NCBI RefSeq assembly: GCF_943193045.1
Contig: NZ_CALPCN010000002.1
Location: forward strand, 186,001-250,000
Direction: 5' to 3'
Source: Pumilibacter muris
Lineage (GTDB): Bacteria; Bacillota; Clostridia; Christensenellales; Pumilibacteraceae
DNA: 64,000 nt
Part shown: piece by piece, positions 52,874-59,686 of the stretch
Layout: each line of letters opens with the position of its first letter
How positions within the stretch are numbered: the first letter of the stretch is position 1
Made by a program: the position numbers and the translations under genes
Notes under the pieces: model-generated
Database searches by the model: none
Told to the model about the DNA's origin: nothing
What the model saw: only the letters and a program-made list of their open reading frames with translations

Positions 52874-53371
52874 TTACGCCGACTGTTTTTTTGCAATTTC
52901 GCTGAGAGCGACTGCAAGACTGCGCATAGGGCTGGTGAGCATTCCGAGCAACTGTCCGACAAGAACAGGTTTTGCGGGAATTTTGGAGAGCGCGTTCACT
53001 TCTTCTACCGAAGCTTGTTTGCCCTCTATAATGCCGCCTTTAATCGCAATCTTATTGTTGGTTTTCGTAACGGTTTCCGCAACGATTTTCGCGGGAGCAA
53101 CCGCGTCTTCGTAGCCGAACGCTACGGCGGTGGGTCCTTCGAGAACTTTTTCGAACCCGTCGAAACCGCAGTTGTTTAGCGCGCGGAGCACAAGACGGTT
53201 TTTAAGAACCTTGTAGTCAACGCCCGCTTTGCGCATATTCACGCGCATTTCGGTGTCTTGCGCAACGGTGAGTCCGCGATAGTCCACAAGCACTATGCTT
53301 TTGGATTTTTTTACTTTTTCCACGATTTCTTCAACCTGTTGCGCTTTTTGTTCGATTGCTTCTTTAGACAT
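52874..53371 (-). CDS. rplJ: Ribosomal protein uL10
   Basis: Stalk base protein that binds L12 dimers and, in Firmicutes, its own leader. KSIVLVDYRGLTVAQDTEMR, VDYKVLKNRLVLRALN and the C-terminal LLGMLTSPMRSLAVALSEIA are conserved. 165 residues. GGAGG precedes the ATG. An L10 leader and attenuator lie directly upstream (53404-53540), and a repeat copy separates it from rplL. Confidence 0.98.
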   Translation of the reverse strand: MSKEAIEQKAQQVEEIVEKVKKSKSIVLVDYRGLTVAQDTEMRVNMRKAGVDYKVLKNRLVLRALNNCGFDGFEKVLEGPTAVAFGYEDAVAPAKIVAETVTKTNNKIAIKGGIIEGKQASVEEVNALSKIPAKPVLVGQLLGMLTSPMRSLAVALSEIAKKQSA

Positions 53372-53403
53372 TTCTTTTACCTCCTGTTTTATTTTTATAA
53401 AAC

Positions 53404-53540
53404 AAACGCCCCGATTAAACGAGGCGTTTAAGGTCTTATTATTCGTTCGGCAATTTCGCCGTTCAAATTAAAGATTTCACACCTCGACAAGCCGACCGCA
53501 GTCATTTAAAGCGCGTAGCGCCGCTTGTTGTCTTAGGTTA
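53404..53540 (-). ncRNA. L10 leader with transcription attenuator
   Basis: The minus strand reads CTAAGACAACAAGCGG ... GGCTTGTCGAGGTG (plus positions about 53480-53537), which matches the L10-leader consensus as I know it (AAGACA-CAGG ... CCTGCCGAGGTG), with ACAAGC and GCTTGT paired. It is followed by a terminator stem AAACGCC(T)CG / CG(G)GGCGTTT (53420-53429 and 53404-53413) and T-rich tail just before the rplJ ribosome site. The L10(L12)4 complex is known to control such leaders in Firmicutes by attenuation. Confidence 0.85.
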
Positions 53541-53580
53541 TTTAATTGGTTGCGTCTTGTTTTTAACGTTGAACGCTGTT

Positions 53581-53825
53581 TGTCATTGCGAGCGTAGCGT
53601 GGCAATCTTTGCCGCAAAGTCGCTCTATGAATGAGACTACCGCGTCGGGCTTCGCCATCCTCGCAGCGACACCGAAAGTGCCGACTTACGTGTTGGGCGG
53701 ACAAAAATCCGACTTTCGCAGGCGTGTACCGCGAAAGGACGCCTTATTGAGTTCGCTCAACACGGATTAAGCAAGCAAGTGCCGTATGGCACGCATGCGT
53801 AGCGCCGTGTTGCGCTTGGGCGATA
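53581..53825. repeat. Interspersed modular stem-loop repeat, copy 3 (rplA-rplJ)
   Basis: Begins with the palindrome-like CATTGCGAGCGTAGCGTGGCAATC (shown in part, 53584-53607). Then comes hairpin CTTTCGC / GCGAAAG (53713-53719 and 53731-53737), and a long stem AACACGG / CCGTGTT (53759-53765 and 53805-53811) around GTGCC / GGCAC (53779-53783 and 53888 is not used; the right arm is 53788-53792). It ends TTGGGCGA about 7 bases from the rplA stop. Confidence 0.85.
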
Positions 53826-53830
53826 GTGTT

Positions 53831-54514
53831 TTATATTCTGTAATTTACCTTTACGCCGGGACCCATTGTGGACGCCGCGTAAACGCTTTTAAGATACGTT
53901 CCTTTTGCGGCTGCGGGTTTGGCTTTAACGATAGCTTCCATAAGAGTGTTGAAGTTTTCGAGAAGCTTTTCGGCCCCGAACGACTTTTTACCTATGGGGC
54001 AGTGAACAATAGCGGTTTTATCGACACGGTATTCAACTTTGCCCGCTTTGGTCTCTTTAATCGCCTTTTCAATGTCGGGAGTAACCGTTCCCGACTTGGG
54101 CGACGGCATCAAGCCTTTGGGACCGAGTATTCTCGCAACGCGACCCATTTGCCCCATCATGTCGGGCGAAGTAATAACAACGTCGAAATCAAGATAATTT
54201 TCGTTAAGAATTTTAGCTATAATTTCTTCGGCGCCCACTATGTCGGCGCCCGCTTTAACGGCTATGTCCGCCTTGTCGCCTTTCGCTATAACAAGAACTT
54301 TAACCGTTTTACCCGTGCCGTTTGGAAGCACCACCGTGCCGCGAACCTGTTGGTCGGCTTGGCGAGGGTCTACGCCCAAACGAACGTGAAGTTCCACCGT
54401 TTCGTCGAATTTCGCTTTCGCGGACGCTAAAACCGCTTCTATCGCGTCGGCGGGTTCGTAAGCCTTAGTCAAGTCGATAACTTTAACGCTGTCTCTGTAA
54501 TTCTTTCCGCTCAT
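53831..54514 (-). CDS. rplA: Ribosomal protein uL1
   Basis: L1-stalk protein that helps release E-site tRNA; in many bacteria it represses its own operon. [40 protein letters not shown] and [20 protein letters not shown] are diagnostic. 227 residues. GGAGGG precedes the ATG. Follows rplK; a stem-loop repeat begins immediately after its stop. Confidence 0.98.
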   Translation of the reverse strand: MSGKNYRDSVKVIDLTKAYEPADAIEAVLASAKAKFDETVELHVRLGVDPRQADQQVRGTVVLPNGTGKTVKVLVIAKGDKADIAVKAGADIVGAEEIIAKILNENYLDFDVVITSPDMMGQMGRVARILGPKGLMPSPKSGTVTPDIEKAIKETKAGKVEYRVDKTAIVHCPIGKKSFGAEKLLENFNTLMEAIVKAKPAAAKGTYLKSVYAASTMGPGVKVNYRI

Positions 54515-54528
54515 TATGCTTGCCCTCC

Positions 54529-54954
54529 TTAGTCTACCACCGTAACGCCCATACTGCGAGCGGTTCCGGCTATCATGCTTATTGCGGCTTCCAAACTTGC
54601 CGCGTTAAGGTCGGGCATTTTGGTTGTTGCAATTTCGGTAAGCTGAGCTTTGGTGATTTTAGCAACCTTGTCTTTATTCGGTTTTGCAGAACCGCTCTCT
54701 ATGCCGCACGCTTTTTTAATAAGCACTGCTGCGGGAGGGGTTTTGAGCACGAAAGTAAAGCTACGGTCGGCGTATATGCTGATTACTACGGGAATAATCA
54801 AGCCTTCCTGCCCTCTCGTTTTTTCGTTGAACTCTTTGGTAAAGCCCGGAATGTTTATGCCGTGCGGACCGAGACTGCTACCTACGGGCGGGCCCGGAGT
54901 CGCTTTGCCGGCGGGCAGTTGGAGCTTTACTACTGCTTGTAGTTTCTTTGCCAT
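54529..54954 (-). CDS. rplK: Ribosomal protein uL11
   Basis: Binds the GTPase-associated region of 23S r[40 protein letters not shown] and the C-terminal [16 protein letters not shown] are conserved. 141 residues. Separated from nusG by 404 bases of stem-loop-rich sequence. Confidence 0.98.
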   Translation of the reverse strand: MAKKLQAVVKLQLPAGKATPGPPVGSSLGPHGINIPGFTKEFNEKTRGQEGLIIPVVISIYADRSFTFVLKTPPAAVLIKKACGIESGSAKPNKDKVAKITKAQLTEIATTKMPDLNAASLEAAISMIAGTARSMGVTVVD

Positions 54955-55040
54955 TTTTCTTTTCTCCTTGCTTAAAATATTTTTTATGCAATCGCGGTAC
55001 TATCGAGCTTTCGCTCTCCCGAATTGTAACTATTATTTAC

Positions 55041-55062
55041 GGCTTTTTGGTCGCAAAAAGCC
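55041..55062. terminator. Hairpin near the nusG-rplK gap end
   Basis: GGCTTTTTG / CAAAAAGCC (55041-55049 and 55054-55062). Its arm text resembles the hairpin right after nusG (55328-55352). The arms themselves carry T and A runs, but no clear T-tract follows. Confidence 0.4.
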
Positions 55063-55310
55063 TTGCAAAAACGATAAGAGGGAGGGACACTTTTCGATTG
55101 TGTCCCTCCCCTCTTAACACCCCACCCCGCAACGAAAAAGGCTGCGCCTTTTATGGCTTTTATAGGTTGGAGTATTCGGAACGCAATCGTTTTCTTATTT
55201 TGTTTCGGTTTTTATTCCCGTAACCGTTAAGAGGGGTTAAGGGGCGGAGCCCTTTATCGTTGCGAGGGGGCTCTGCAAGGGGGAACACAGCCGAAAGTGT
55301 TCCCCCCCCT
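55063..55310. repeat. G/C-skewed inverted-repeat cluster between nusG and rplK
   Basis: No gene seen. Hairpins GGGAGGGACAC / GTGTCCCTCCC (55080-55090 and 55100-55110) and GGGGGAACAC / GTGTTCCCCC (55279-55288 and 55297-55306) flank further text (GGGGTTAAGGGGCGGAGCCC near 55222-55250). The two hairpins are built alike (G-run, ACAC / GTGT, C-run). They look like small mobile or degenerate intergenic repeats rather than regulation of a single gene. Confidence 0.6.
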
Positions 55311-55325
55311 GCACGCTTTTTCGCC

Positions 55326-55354
55326 TAAGCCTTTTTGGCGCTCAAAAAGGCTGG
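55326..55354 (-). terminator. Hairpin after nusG
   Basis: AGCCTTTTT / AAAAAGGCT (55328-55336 and 55344-55352), just past the nusG stop. It may be a terminator or attenuator between nusG and rplK; a T-tract is only part of the stem. Confidence 0.5.
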
Positions 55355-55358
55355 TAAA

Positions 55359-55883
55359 TTATTCTGCTTTGTCGATTTGATACAACTCCAAATCCACAGG
55401 AGTTTCTCTGCCGAACATGCTCACTATAACGCGGCACTTCGATGCGGCGGCGTCAAGCGTTTCGATTTCGCCAACAAATCCTTCCAAAGGACCTTGCACA
55501 ACCTTAACGCGGTCGCCAACGCGGTAATCCGTTTCAACGGCAACGCCTTTGTCTATTCCGAGCCGCTTTATTTCGTCTTCCGTGAGAGGCAAAGGGCGTC
55601 CTTGCGGACCTACGAAACCTGTCACGCCGCGCGTGTTGGTAATCATATGCCACATATTATTATTGTATAACATCTTTATAAGAACATAGCACGGGAATTT
55701 GCGGCGCTGCACTATTTTGCGTTTGCCGTTCTTCTCCTCGACCACGTCTTCCATAGGAATGGTAATTTCCAACAGGCGGTCGAGCATATTGTTCTTTTCG
55801 AATACCATTCTAAGGTTGTCGCGCACCATGTTCTCGTAACCCGAATAGGTGTGCAACACATACCACTTCGCTTCTTCTTCCAC
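55359..55883 (-). CDS. nusG: Transcription termination/antitermination factor NusG
   Basis: Binds RNA polymerase clamp helices and links transcription to translation. NGN domain starts at KWYVLHTYSGYENMVRDNLR; KFPCYVLIKMLYNNNMWHMI and NTRGVTGFVGPQGRPLPLTE are diagnostic; the KOW domain includes VGDRVKVVQGPLEGFVGEI. 174 residues. GTG start after GAGGAG. In secE-nusG-rplK order. Confidence 0.98.
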   Translation of the reverse strand: MEEEAKWYVLHTYSGYENMVRDNLRMVFEKNNMLDRLLEITIPMEDVVEEKNGKRKIVQRRKFPCYVLIKMLYNNNMWHMITNTRGVTGFVGPQGRPLPLTEDEIKRLGIDKGVAVETDYRVGDRVKVVQGPLEGFVGEIETLDAAASKCRVIVSMFGRETPVDLELYQIDKAE

Positions 55884-55898
55884 GACTTTCTCCTCGCG

Positions 55899-56225
55899 TT
55901 ATATAATTAAAGGCAACGAGGGCGCGCCCGAAAAGAGGGCGTTTGCCGCGTTTTTGAATCCGACCGCCACAGCTTGCAAAAGCCGCGCCGTTTCTTCGGC
56001 GGGAGGCGTTAAGCCCTTAATAAGCTGACGGTGGGCAAGTCCCAAAAGTTGGTCCATAACAAGAAGTATTACCAAAAAGAATACGGTAACAACCAAAACC
56101 GCGCCCGTTTGCTTCATGGTTTTGCCGAAAGTAGGCCATGTAACTTTTTTGAGTTCGGCAAACGTTTCCTTGACGCGACTGCGCTTTTTGGGCTTTTCAG
56201 CCTGCGCGCTCTTGTCTTTCGCCAT
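55899..56225 (-). CDS. secE: Protein translocase subunit SecE
   Basis: Single-helix Sec subunit that clamps SecY. The conserved cytosolic FAELKKVTWPTFGKTMKQTG leads into the membrane helix VLVVTVFFLVILLVMDQLLG. At 108 residues it carries an unusual tail of about 40 residues after the helix (LTPPAEETARLLQAVAVGFK and beyond) with a second mildly hydrophobic end. Gram-positive SecE is usually about 60 residues. Two bases separate it from rpmG. Confidence 0.93.
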   Translation of the reverse strand: MAKDKSAQAEKPKKRSRVKETFAELKKVTWPTFGKTMKQTGAVLVVTVFFLVILLVMDQLLGLAHRQLIKGLTPPAEETARLLQAVAVGFKNAANALFSGAPSLPLII

Positions 56226-56227
56226 GA

Positions 56228-56389
56228 TTATTTCGTCTCCTTATGAACGGTGTGCTTTTGGCAGAACTTGCAATATTTTTTAAGCTCGATTCTGTCGGGA
56301 TTGTTCTTTTTGTTTTTCATATTGTCGTAATTGCGCTGTTTGCACTCGGTGCATGCAAGCGTAATACGCGTTCTCGTTGTAGCCGCCAT
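56228..56389 (-). CDS. rpmG: Ribosomal protein bL33 (zinc type)
   Basis: 53 residues: [20 protein letters not shown], then [17 protein letters not shown], with two CxxC pairs of the zinc form. AAGGAG lies 11 bases before the ATG. It is the first gene of the rpmG-secE-nusG-rplKAJL transcript. Confidence 0.98.
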   Translation of the reverse strand: MAATTRTRITLACTECKQRNYDNMKNKKNNPDRIELKKYCKFCQKHTVHKETK

Positions 56390-56451
56390 ATATGTTCAAC
56401 TCCTTTAATTGCTTACATAGAAAAATAACACCCCGATTGCGGTGCTTACCT

Positions 56452-56481
56452 ATGATAGCACACCGCAAGCAACGGTGTCAA
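56452..56481 (-). promoter_or_regulatory. Sigma-A promoter of rpmG-secE-nusG-rplKAJL
   Basis: TTGACA (56476-56481), 18-base spacer, TATCAT (56452-56457). The leader contains a short hairpin CACC / GGTG-type stem near 56429-56445 followed by TTATTTTT, a possible attenuator. Confidence 0.82.
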
Positions 56482-56538
56482 GCGTTTTTAAACTTTTTTC
56501 ACAACTAACAAAAACAGATTGATAACTACCGCTAAAAA

Positions 56539-56784
56539 TCAGTCGCTAATATCATCGAACACAGCATCGTCGAAAAATTCTTTTAAATTCATTCCGAGCG
56601 TAGCCGCAATTTGGTAAACCGTATCTATTTTGGCGGTCTTAACCCGAGTTAAGTCGGGATTGATTATTTTCCATACCGTAGAACGCGGCATACCCGCTTG
56701 TTTCGCAAGCTCGTATGCCGTCAAATTATCTTTATCATTTATTAACCCGCTAACTCTAAGAGCTATTGCTTCAATCAATTTCAT
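56539..56784 (-). CDS. Small XRE-type helix-turn-helix regulator
   Basis: 81 residues from the ATG at 56784, which has GGGAG 6 bases upstream. The HTH is clear: LTAYELAKQAGMPRSTVWKI, then a plain linker and TVYQIAATLGMNLKEFFDDA, ending acidic. It resembles antitoxin- or phage-type Cro/C1 folds, but no toxin gene is adjacent. A+T richer than the ribosomal genes next to it. Target unknown. Confidence 0.85.
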   Translation of the reverse strand: MKLIEAIALRVSGLINDKDNLTAYELAKQAGMPRSTVWKIINPDLTRVKTAKIDTVYQIAATLGMNLKEFFDDAVFDDISD

Positions 56785-57030
56785 AATCTTCTCCCGTTTC
56801 CAACAGTAAACGCCATAAAAAATTATATACGCATTTAACAAACAATTAGTTTCCACATGGGAACGCTTGATTATGCAATGTTCTTGTGGCGTACTCAACA
56901 TACAATAGTTATTTCTACAACGCCGCAATTTTTCTTTCCCGAAGCAACCGTATATTAAACCAACTAATATTAGAATAGGTTAAACATATATAGTTTCAGC
57001 TCGGCTCGTTTGTTTTAGCGTTGGTTTGAA
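56785..57030. other. Gap between the HTH gene and the GNAT gene, no gene seen
   Basis: A+T-rich sequence without a convincing frame on either strand. It sits at the edge between the conserved ribosomal region and the accessory A+T-rich group. Confidence 0.6.
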
Positions 57031-57033
57031 ATA

Positions 57034-57070
57034 AAAAACAGGTATATGCAAAATGCTTATACCTGTTTTC
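57034..57070. terminator. Terminator-like hairpin
   Basis: AAACAGGTATA / TATACCTGTTT (57036-57046 and 57058-57068) with a further inner TGCA/TGC pairing. A and T runs on either side allow both directions. Confidence 0.65.
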
Positions 57071-57163
57071 ATAATTTTCTGTAAAAAAACGACGCCGAAA
57101 ATGCGCATTTCTCATAGGGAATTGCCCCCCCAAAATATTTTATTGATACGCTTTCAGATTATG

Positions 57164-57200
57164 AAAAAAGCACTCGAACATTTTATTCGAGTGCTTTTAG
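57164..57200 (-). terminator. Terminator after the GNAT gene
   Basis: Perfect 13-bp stem AAAAGCACTCGAA / TTCGAGTGCTTTT (57166-57178 and 57186-57198), T-run on the minus strand. Ends the GyrI-DUF6194-DJ-1-GNAT group. Confidence 0.88.
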
Positions 57201-57238
57201 CTAAACTTTATTAGAAAGATAAATTGAAATTTATCGTA

Positions 57239-57679
57239 TCAAATAGCTTTTCCATATCTCAATATGTAGTGAGAGGAATTTTCGTCCACAACGACAAAGC
57301 CATTTCTTTCATAAAATTTCTTTGCAGGATTACTCTTAAAAGTATCCAAAAATATCGGTTTATTTAATTCATCTGCCTTTTTAATAAAGCCTTGTAAGAT
57401 TAAAGAGCCTAATCCGTTGTTACGATATTCGGGCAACAAGGTAAAAACATCTACTATAATTTTCGTATCTTCTTCTTTATAGTAAACATACCCGGCGGTT
57501 TGATTTTTGACTGCAATTTTAAGAAGATTAGGTTTTAATTGTTTCAAATGACTTTCCATAATAGCCATATCGCAAATCCCAAAGAACTCTAATATATACT
57601 TTTCAAAAGCGTCCATTTGGCACTTTATATAACTGTCGTGGTCTGCGTCGGTATATGGAACTAATTCATAGATATTCAT
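57239..57679 (-). CDS. GNAT-family N-acetyltransferase
   Basis: 146 residues. The acetyl-CoA motif A is in VDVFTLLPEYRNNGLGSLIL, and motif B in KPIFLDTFKSNPAKKFYERN followed by GFVVVDENSSHYIL, the usual GNAT ending. Substrate unknown; relatives acetylate small molecules or protein N-termini. It is the last gene of a four-gene group and is preceded by a copy of the 20-base leader motif (57703-57722). Confidence 0.88.
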   Translation of the reverse strand: MNIYELVPYTDADHDSYIKCQMDAFEKYILEFFGICDMAIMESHLKQLKPNLLKIAVKNQTAGYVYYKEEDTKIIVDVFTLLPEYRNNGLGSLILQGFIKKADELNKPIFLDTFKSNPAKKFYERNGFVVVDENSSHYILRYGKAI

Positions 57680-57702
57680 TATAGGTCGTTTATAATTCTC
57701 CG

Positions 57703-57722
57703 TTAAATTACTGTTTATCGTA
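57703..57722 (-). repeat. Duplicated 20-base 5' leader motif, copy upstream of the GNAT gene
   Basis: Plus-strand TTAAATTACTGTTTATCGTA. It matches 59448-59467 at 19 of 20 positions, and in both places the minus strand continues into (T/C)GGAG. Confidence 0.65.
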
Positions 57723-57723
57723 G

Positions 57724-58314
57724 TTACATTTCCGGCATAGGCGCATTGTAAAAGCCGAGCTTATGAAAATCATACCAGCCTTTTATTTGTTCTTCGGTTG
57801 ATACCAATAAAGCTCGTAATACTTCTTGCGCAAATTCAAGAGCTGCCGTTCCATTTGCCGTGATAACATTATTGTCCAATACCGCTTGCCTATGCATAAA
57901 GCCTTGTTCGTTTGTATAAGACGAATATTGTTTTAATTCGTTCAAATCATTAGCCGTATGTTTTGCGCCATTCAACGCCCCAATAGAGCCTAAAAATCTA
58001 CAAGCATCGCAAATCGCACCTACCACTTTGCCGCTCTTAATGCAAGCATCAATAAGCGGCTTAACTTGCATAGCGTTCTCGTTATGCCACGACATACCAC
58101 CGATAAGTATTACGGCACCATAATCGGACGGTAATGTAAGTAAATCATAATCAGGCAAACACTTAACACCGCCAATAGAGGTAACGGCGTTCTTTGTAAG
58201 CGATACAGTTTTATTTTCAAACTTGCCGCCACCGAGCATATTGACCGCCGACGAAATATAAGCAAGCTCCCAATCAGCCCATTGTTCCAAGATTACATAT
58301 AGTATTTTTTTCAT
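57724..58314 (-). CDS. DJ-1/PfpI-family protein
   Basis: 196 residues of the class I glutamine-amidotransferase-like fold. VILIGGMSWHNENAMQVKPL and the nucleophile elbow KVVGAICDACRFLGSIGAL place the reactive Cys as in PfpI/DJ-1; the residue after the elbow Cys is Asp instead of the common His, so catalytic type is uncertain. The start at 58314 is chosen because AAAGGA lies 10 bases upstream. Probable stress or repair-type hydrolase; second-last gene of its group. Confidence 0.85.
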   Translation of the reverse strand: MKKILYVILEQWADWELAYISSAVNMLGGGKFENKTVSLTKNAVTSIGGVKCLPDYDLLTLPSDYGAVILIGGMSWHNENAMQVKPLIDACIKSGKVVGAICDACRFLGSIGALNGAKHTANDLNELKQYSSYTNEQGFMHRQAVLDNNVITANGTAALEFAQEVLRALLVSTEEQIKGWYDFHKLGFYNAPMPEM

Positions 58315-58354
58315 TATCTTCATTTCCTTTTACGTCGCTAAATTGAAATTTCTC

Positions 58355-58801
58355 TTACTTTCTTTTAGAATATTTTTCCTTTGCGTACTCATAAGCCTCT
58401 TTAATTAACGGCTTTAATCTTTCAAAGGTAGTATCGGACGGATTGAGTGCACACACCCAACTCATCCAAGCGTAAACGGGGTGTGGCAGTATTTTATCTG
58501 TTTGCGTAAAATCATACGGCATATCCACAATTCCGCCTTTTGACGGACGTGCAGGAACTGTACCAAACATATCTATAAAAGTATTTTTGCGAACTCCGAT
58601 ATTCACACGATAAATATTCTCTCTATTCAAATTCGAACTTTTATCGTTGTCGCCGTCTTTCTCTTTGACAGTCAAAACATAAATTCCGCGTTTAAGCGTG
58701 TTATTAGGGTTATAAAAAATTCCACTTTCGCCCCAACTGCTTACTAAAACCGTATCGGGTAGATTTTCAAAACAGTATTTAAGTATATCGTTAGGTTGCA
58801 T
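58355..58801 (-). CDS. DUF6194-family protein
   Basis: 148 residues. The family look (N-terminal ILKYCFENLPDTVLVSSWG, then SGIFYNPNNTLKRGIYVLTV, YRVNIGVRKNTFIDMFG and HPVYAWMSWVCALNP) matches the DUF6194 pattern I recall, whose function is not known. It overlaps nothing and lies one base after the GyrI-like gene, so both are one transcript. Confidence 0.75.
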   Translation of the reverse strand: MQPNDILKYCFENLPDTVLVSSWGESGIFYNPNNTLKRGIYVLTVKEKDGDNDKSSNLNRENIYRVNIGVRKNTFIDMFGTVPARPSKGGIVDMPYDFTQTDKILPHPVYAWMSWVCALNPSDTTFERLKPLIKEAYEYAKEKYSKRK

Positions 58802-58802
58802 C

Positions 58803-59435
58803 CTATACCTTCTTTATCGGGTGTCTTACAACGGTTTTGAGTTTTTCTCCGGCACACTTGCGCGGATCGCTTAAATATATCTCGTGATGATAACGGCTTT
58901 CACTTATATCCAACACATAGCCGTTTGCCGCCATATACTCGTGCATAAGTGCTACCGTTTTCGGCTCGTCATCGTAAGAGCCAACGTGCATACATTGAAC
59001 GCAAACGCCCTCATCGTAGGTCAAAAACTCGACCTTTGAAAAGTCGGCTTTTTTCTTTTTCGTCGCTTCCTGCACCGCCCAATCAAAATCGGCTTCCGTT
59101 ACAAAATCGGGCAAACGAATAAGTGATATAAAGTTAAACCCGTTCTTGTTCGCATAATCAATTGTATCTGAGCCTTCTTGCCACCAAAAGCCTTCAAGCG
59201 GCGGGACAACGTATTCAAAATACCCGTCAATCTTGTGAGAACCTTTATAACTCATTTTAATAGTAAAGGCTATTGCGTACAAAAGCCCTATTGAATCTTT
59301 ATACTCGCCACTTTCGTCGTTGGGATTACCTTTACCGCGTACCGCTATATAATTCATTTTCGGCACAGTAACGATAGACGGCTTGTTTGCCGGCATATAA
59401 AATTCTTTGTATTCTTTTTTATAATCGAATGCCAT
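58803..59435 (-). CDS. GyrI-like small-molecule-binding domain protein
   Basis: 210 residues. SIVTVPKMNYIAVRGKGNPN opens a GyrI/BmrR-type ligand-binding fold with aromatic stretches (FEYVVPPLEGFWWQEG) and closes with SRYHHEIYLSDPRK. Such stand-alone proteins bind or hydrolyse small toxic compounds; no DNA-binding domain is present here. First gene of the four-gene group, with a promoter upstream (59473-59501) and GGAG before the ATG. Confidence 0.88.
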   Translation of the reverse strand: MAFDYKKEYKEFYMPANKPSIVTVPKMNYIAVRGKGNPNDESGEYKDSIGLLYAIAFTIKMSYKGSHKIDGYFEYVVPPLEGFWWQEGSDTIDYANKNGFNFISLIRLPDFVTEADFDWAVQEATKKKKADFSKVEFLTYDEGVCVQCMHVGSYDDEPKTVALMHEYMAANGYVLDISESRYHHEIYLSDPRKCAGEKLKTVVRHPIKKV

Positions 59436-59447
59436 AATCGTACTCCA

Positions 59448-59467
59448 TTAAATTACTGTTTAGCGTA
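59448..59467 (-). repeat. Duplicated 20-base 5' leader motif, copy upstream of the GyrI-like gene
   Basis: Plus-strand TTAAATTACTGTTTAGCGTA, located between the promoter and the GGAG of the GyrI-like gene; 19 of 20 positions match 57703-57722. Confidence 0.65.
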
Positions 59468-59472
59468 CAGTC

Positions 59473-59501
59473 ATTATATCACGAAAAATGGAAGAACACA
59501 A
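59473..59501 (-). promoter_or_regulatory. Promoter of the GyrI-DUF6194-DJ-1-GNAT group
   Basis: TTGTGT (59496-59501), 17-base spacer, TATAAT (59473-59478). Confidence 0.7.
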
Positions 59502-59584
59502 CCGATTGAATTTTGCGGGAAATATAAAACATATCTATATCTCACTTGGCTACAAGTAGCCTCGTTTGTCCACGCAATATAAAT

Positions 59585-59618
59585 ATCAAAAAAGGCGTGG
59601 CTTCACGCCACGCTTTAA
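59585..59618 (-). terminator. Terminator after the ECF-S-like gene
   Basis: GCGTGGC / GCCACGC (59595-59601 and 59607-59613) extended by A/T arms, with T7 on the minus strand. Confidence 0.85.
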
Positions 59619-59686
59619 TCTCTACAACCTGCGGCTTACCGAATATCCCTATGGAAACTGCGATAAAGCGCCGTTCCCTATTTTGT

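Noticed and set aside
54955-55358. A tRNA gene between nusG and rplK, because of the strong stems
   Set aside because: No cloverleaf, T-loop or CCA-like end; the stems are simple hairpins.
56539-56784. Toxin-antitoxin pair around the small HTH gene
   Set aside because: The HTH resembles antitoxins, but no toxin-like frame is found within the neighbouring gaps.
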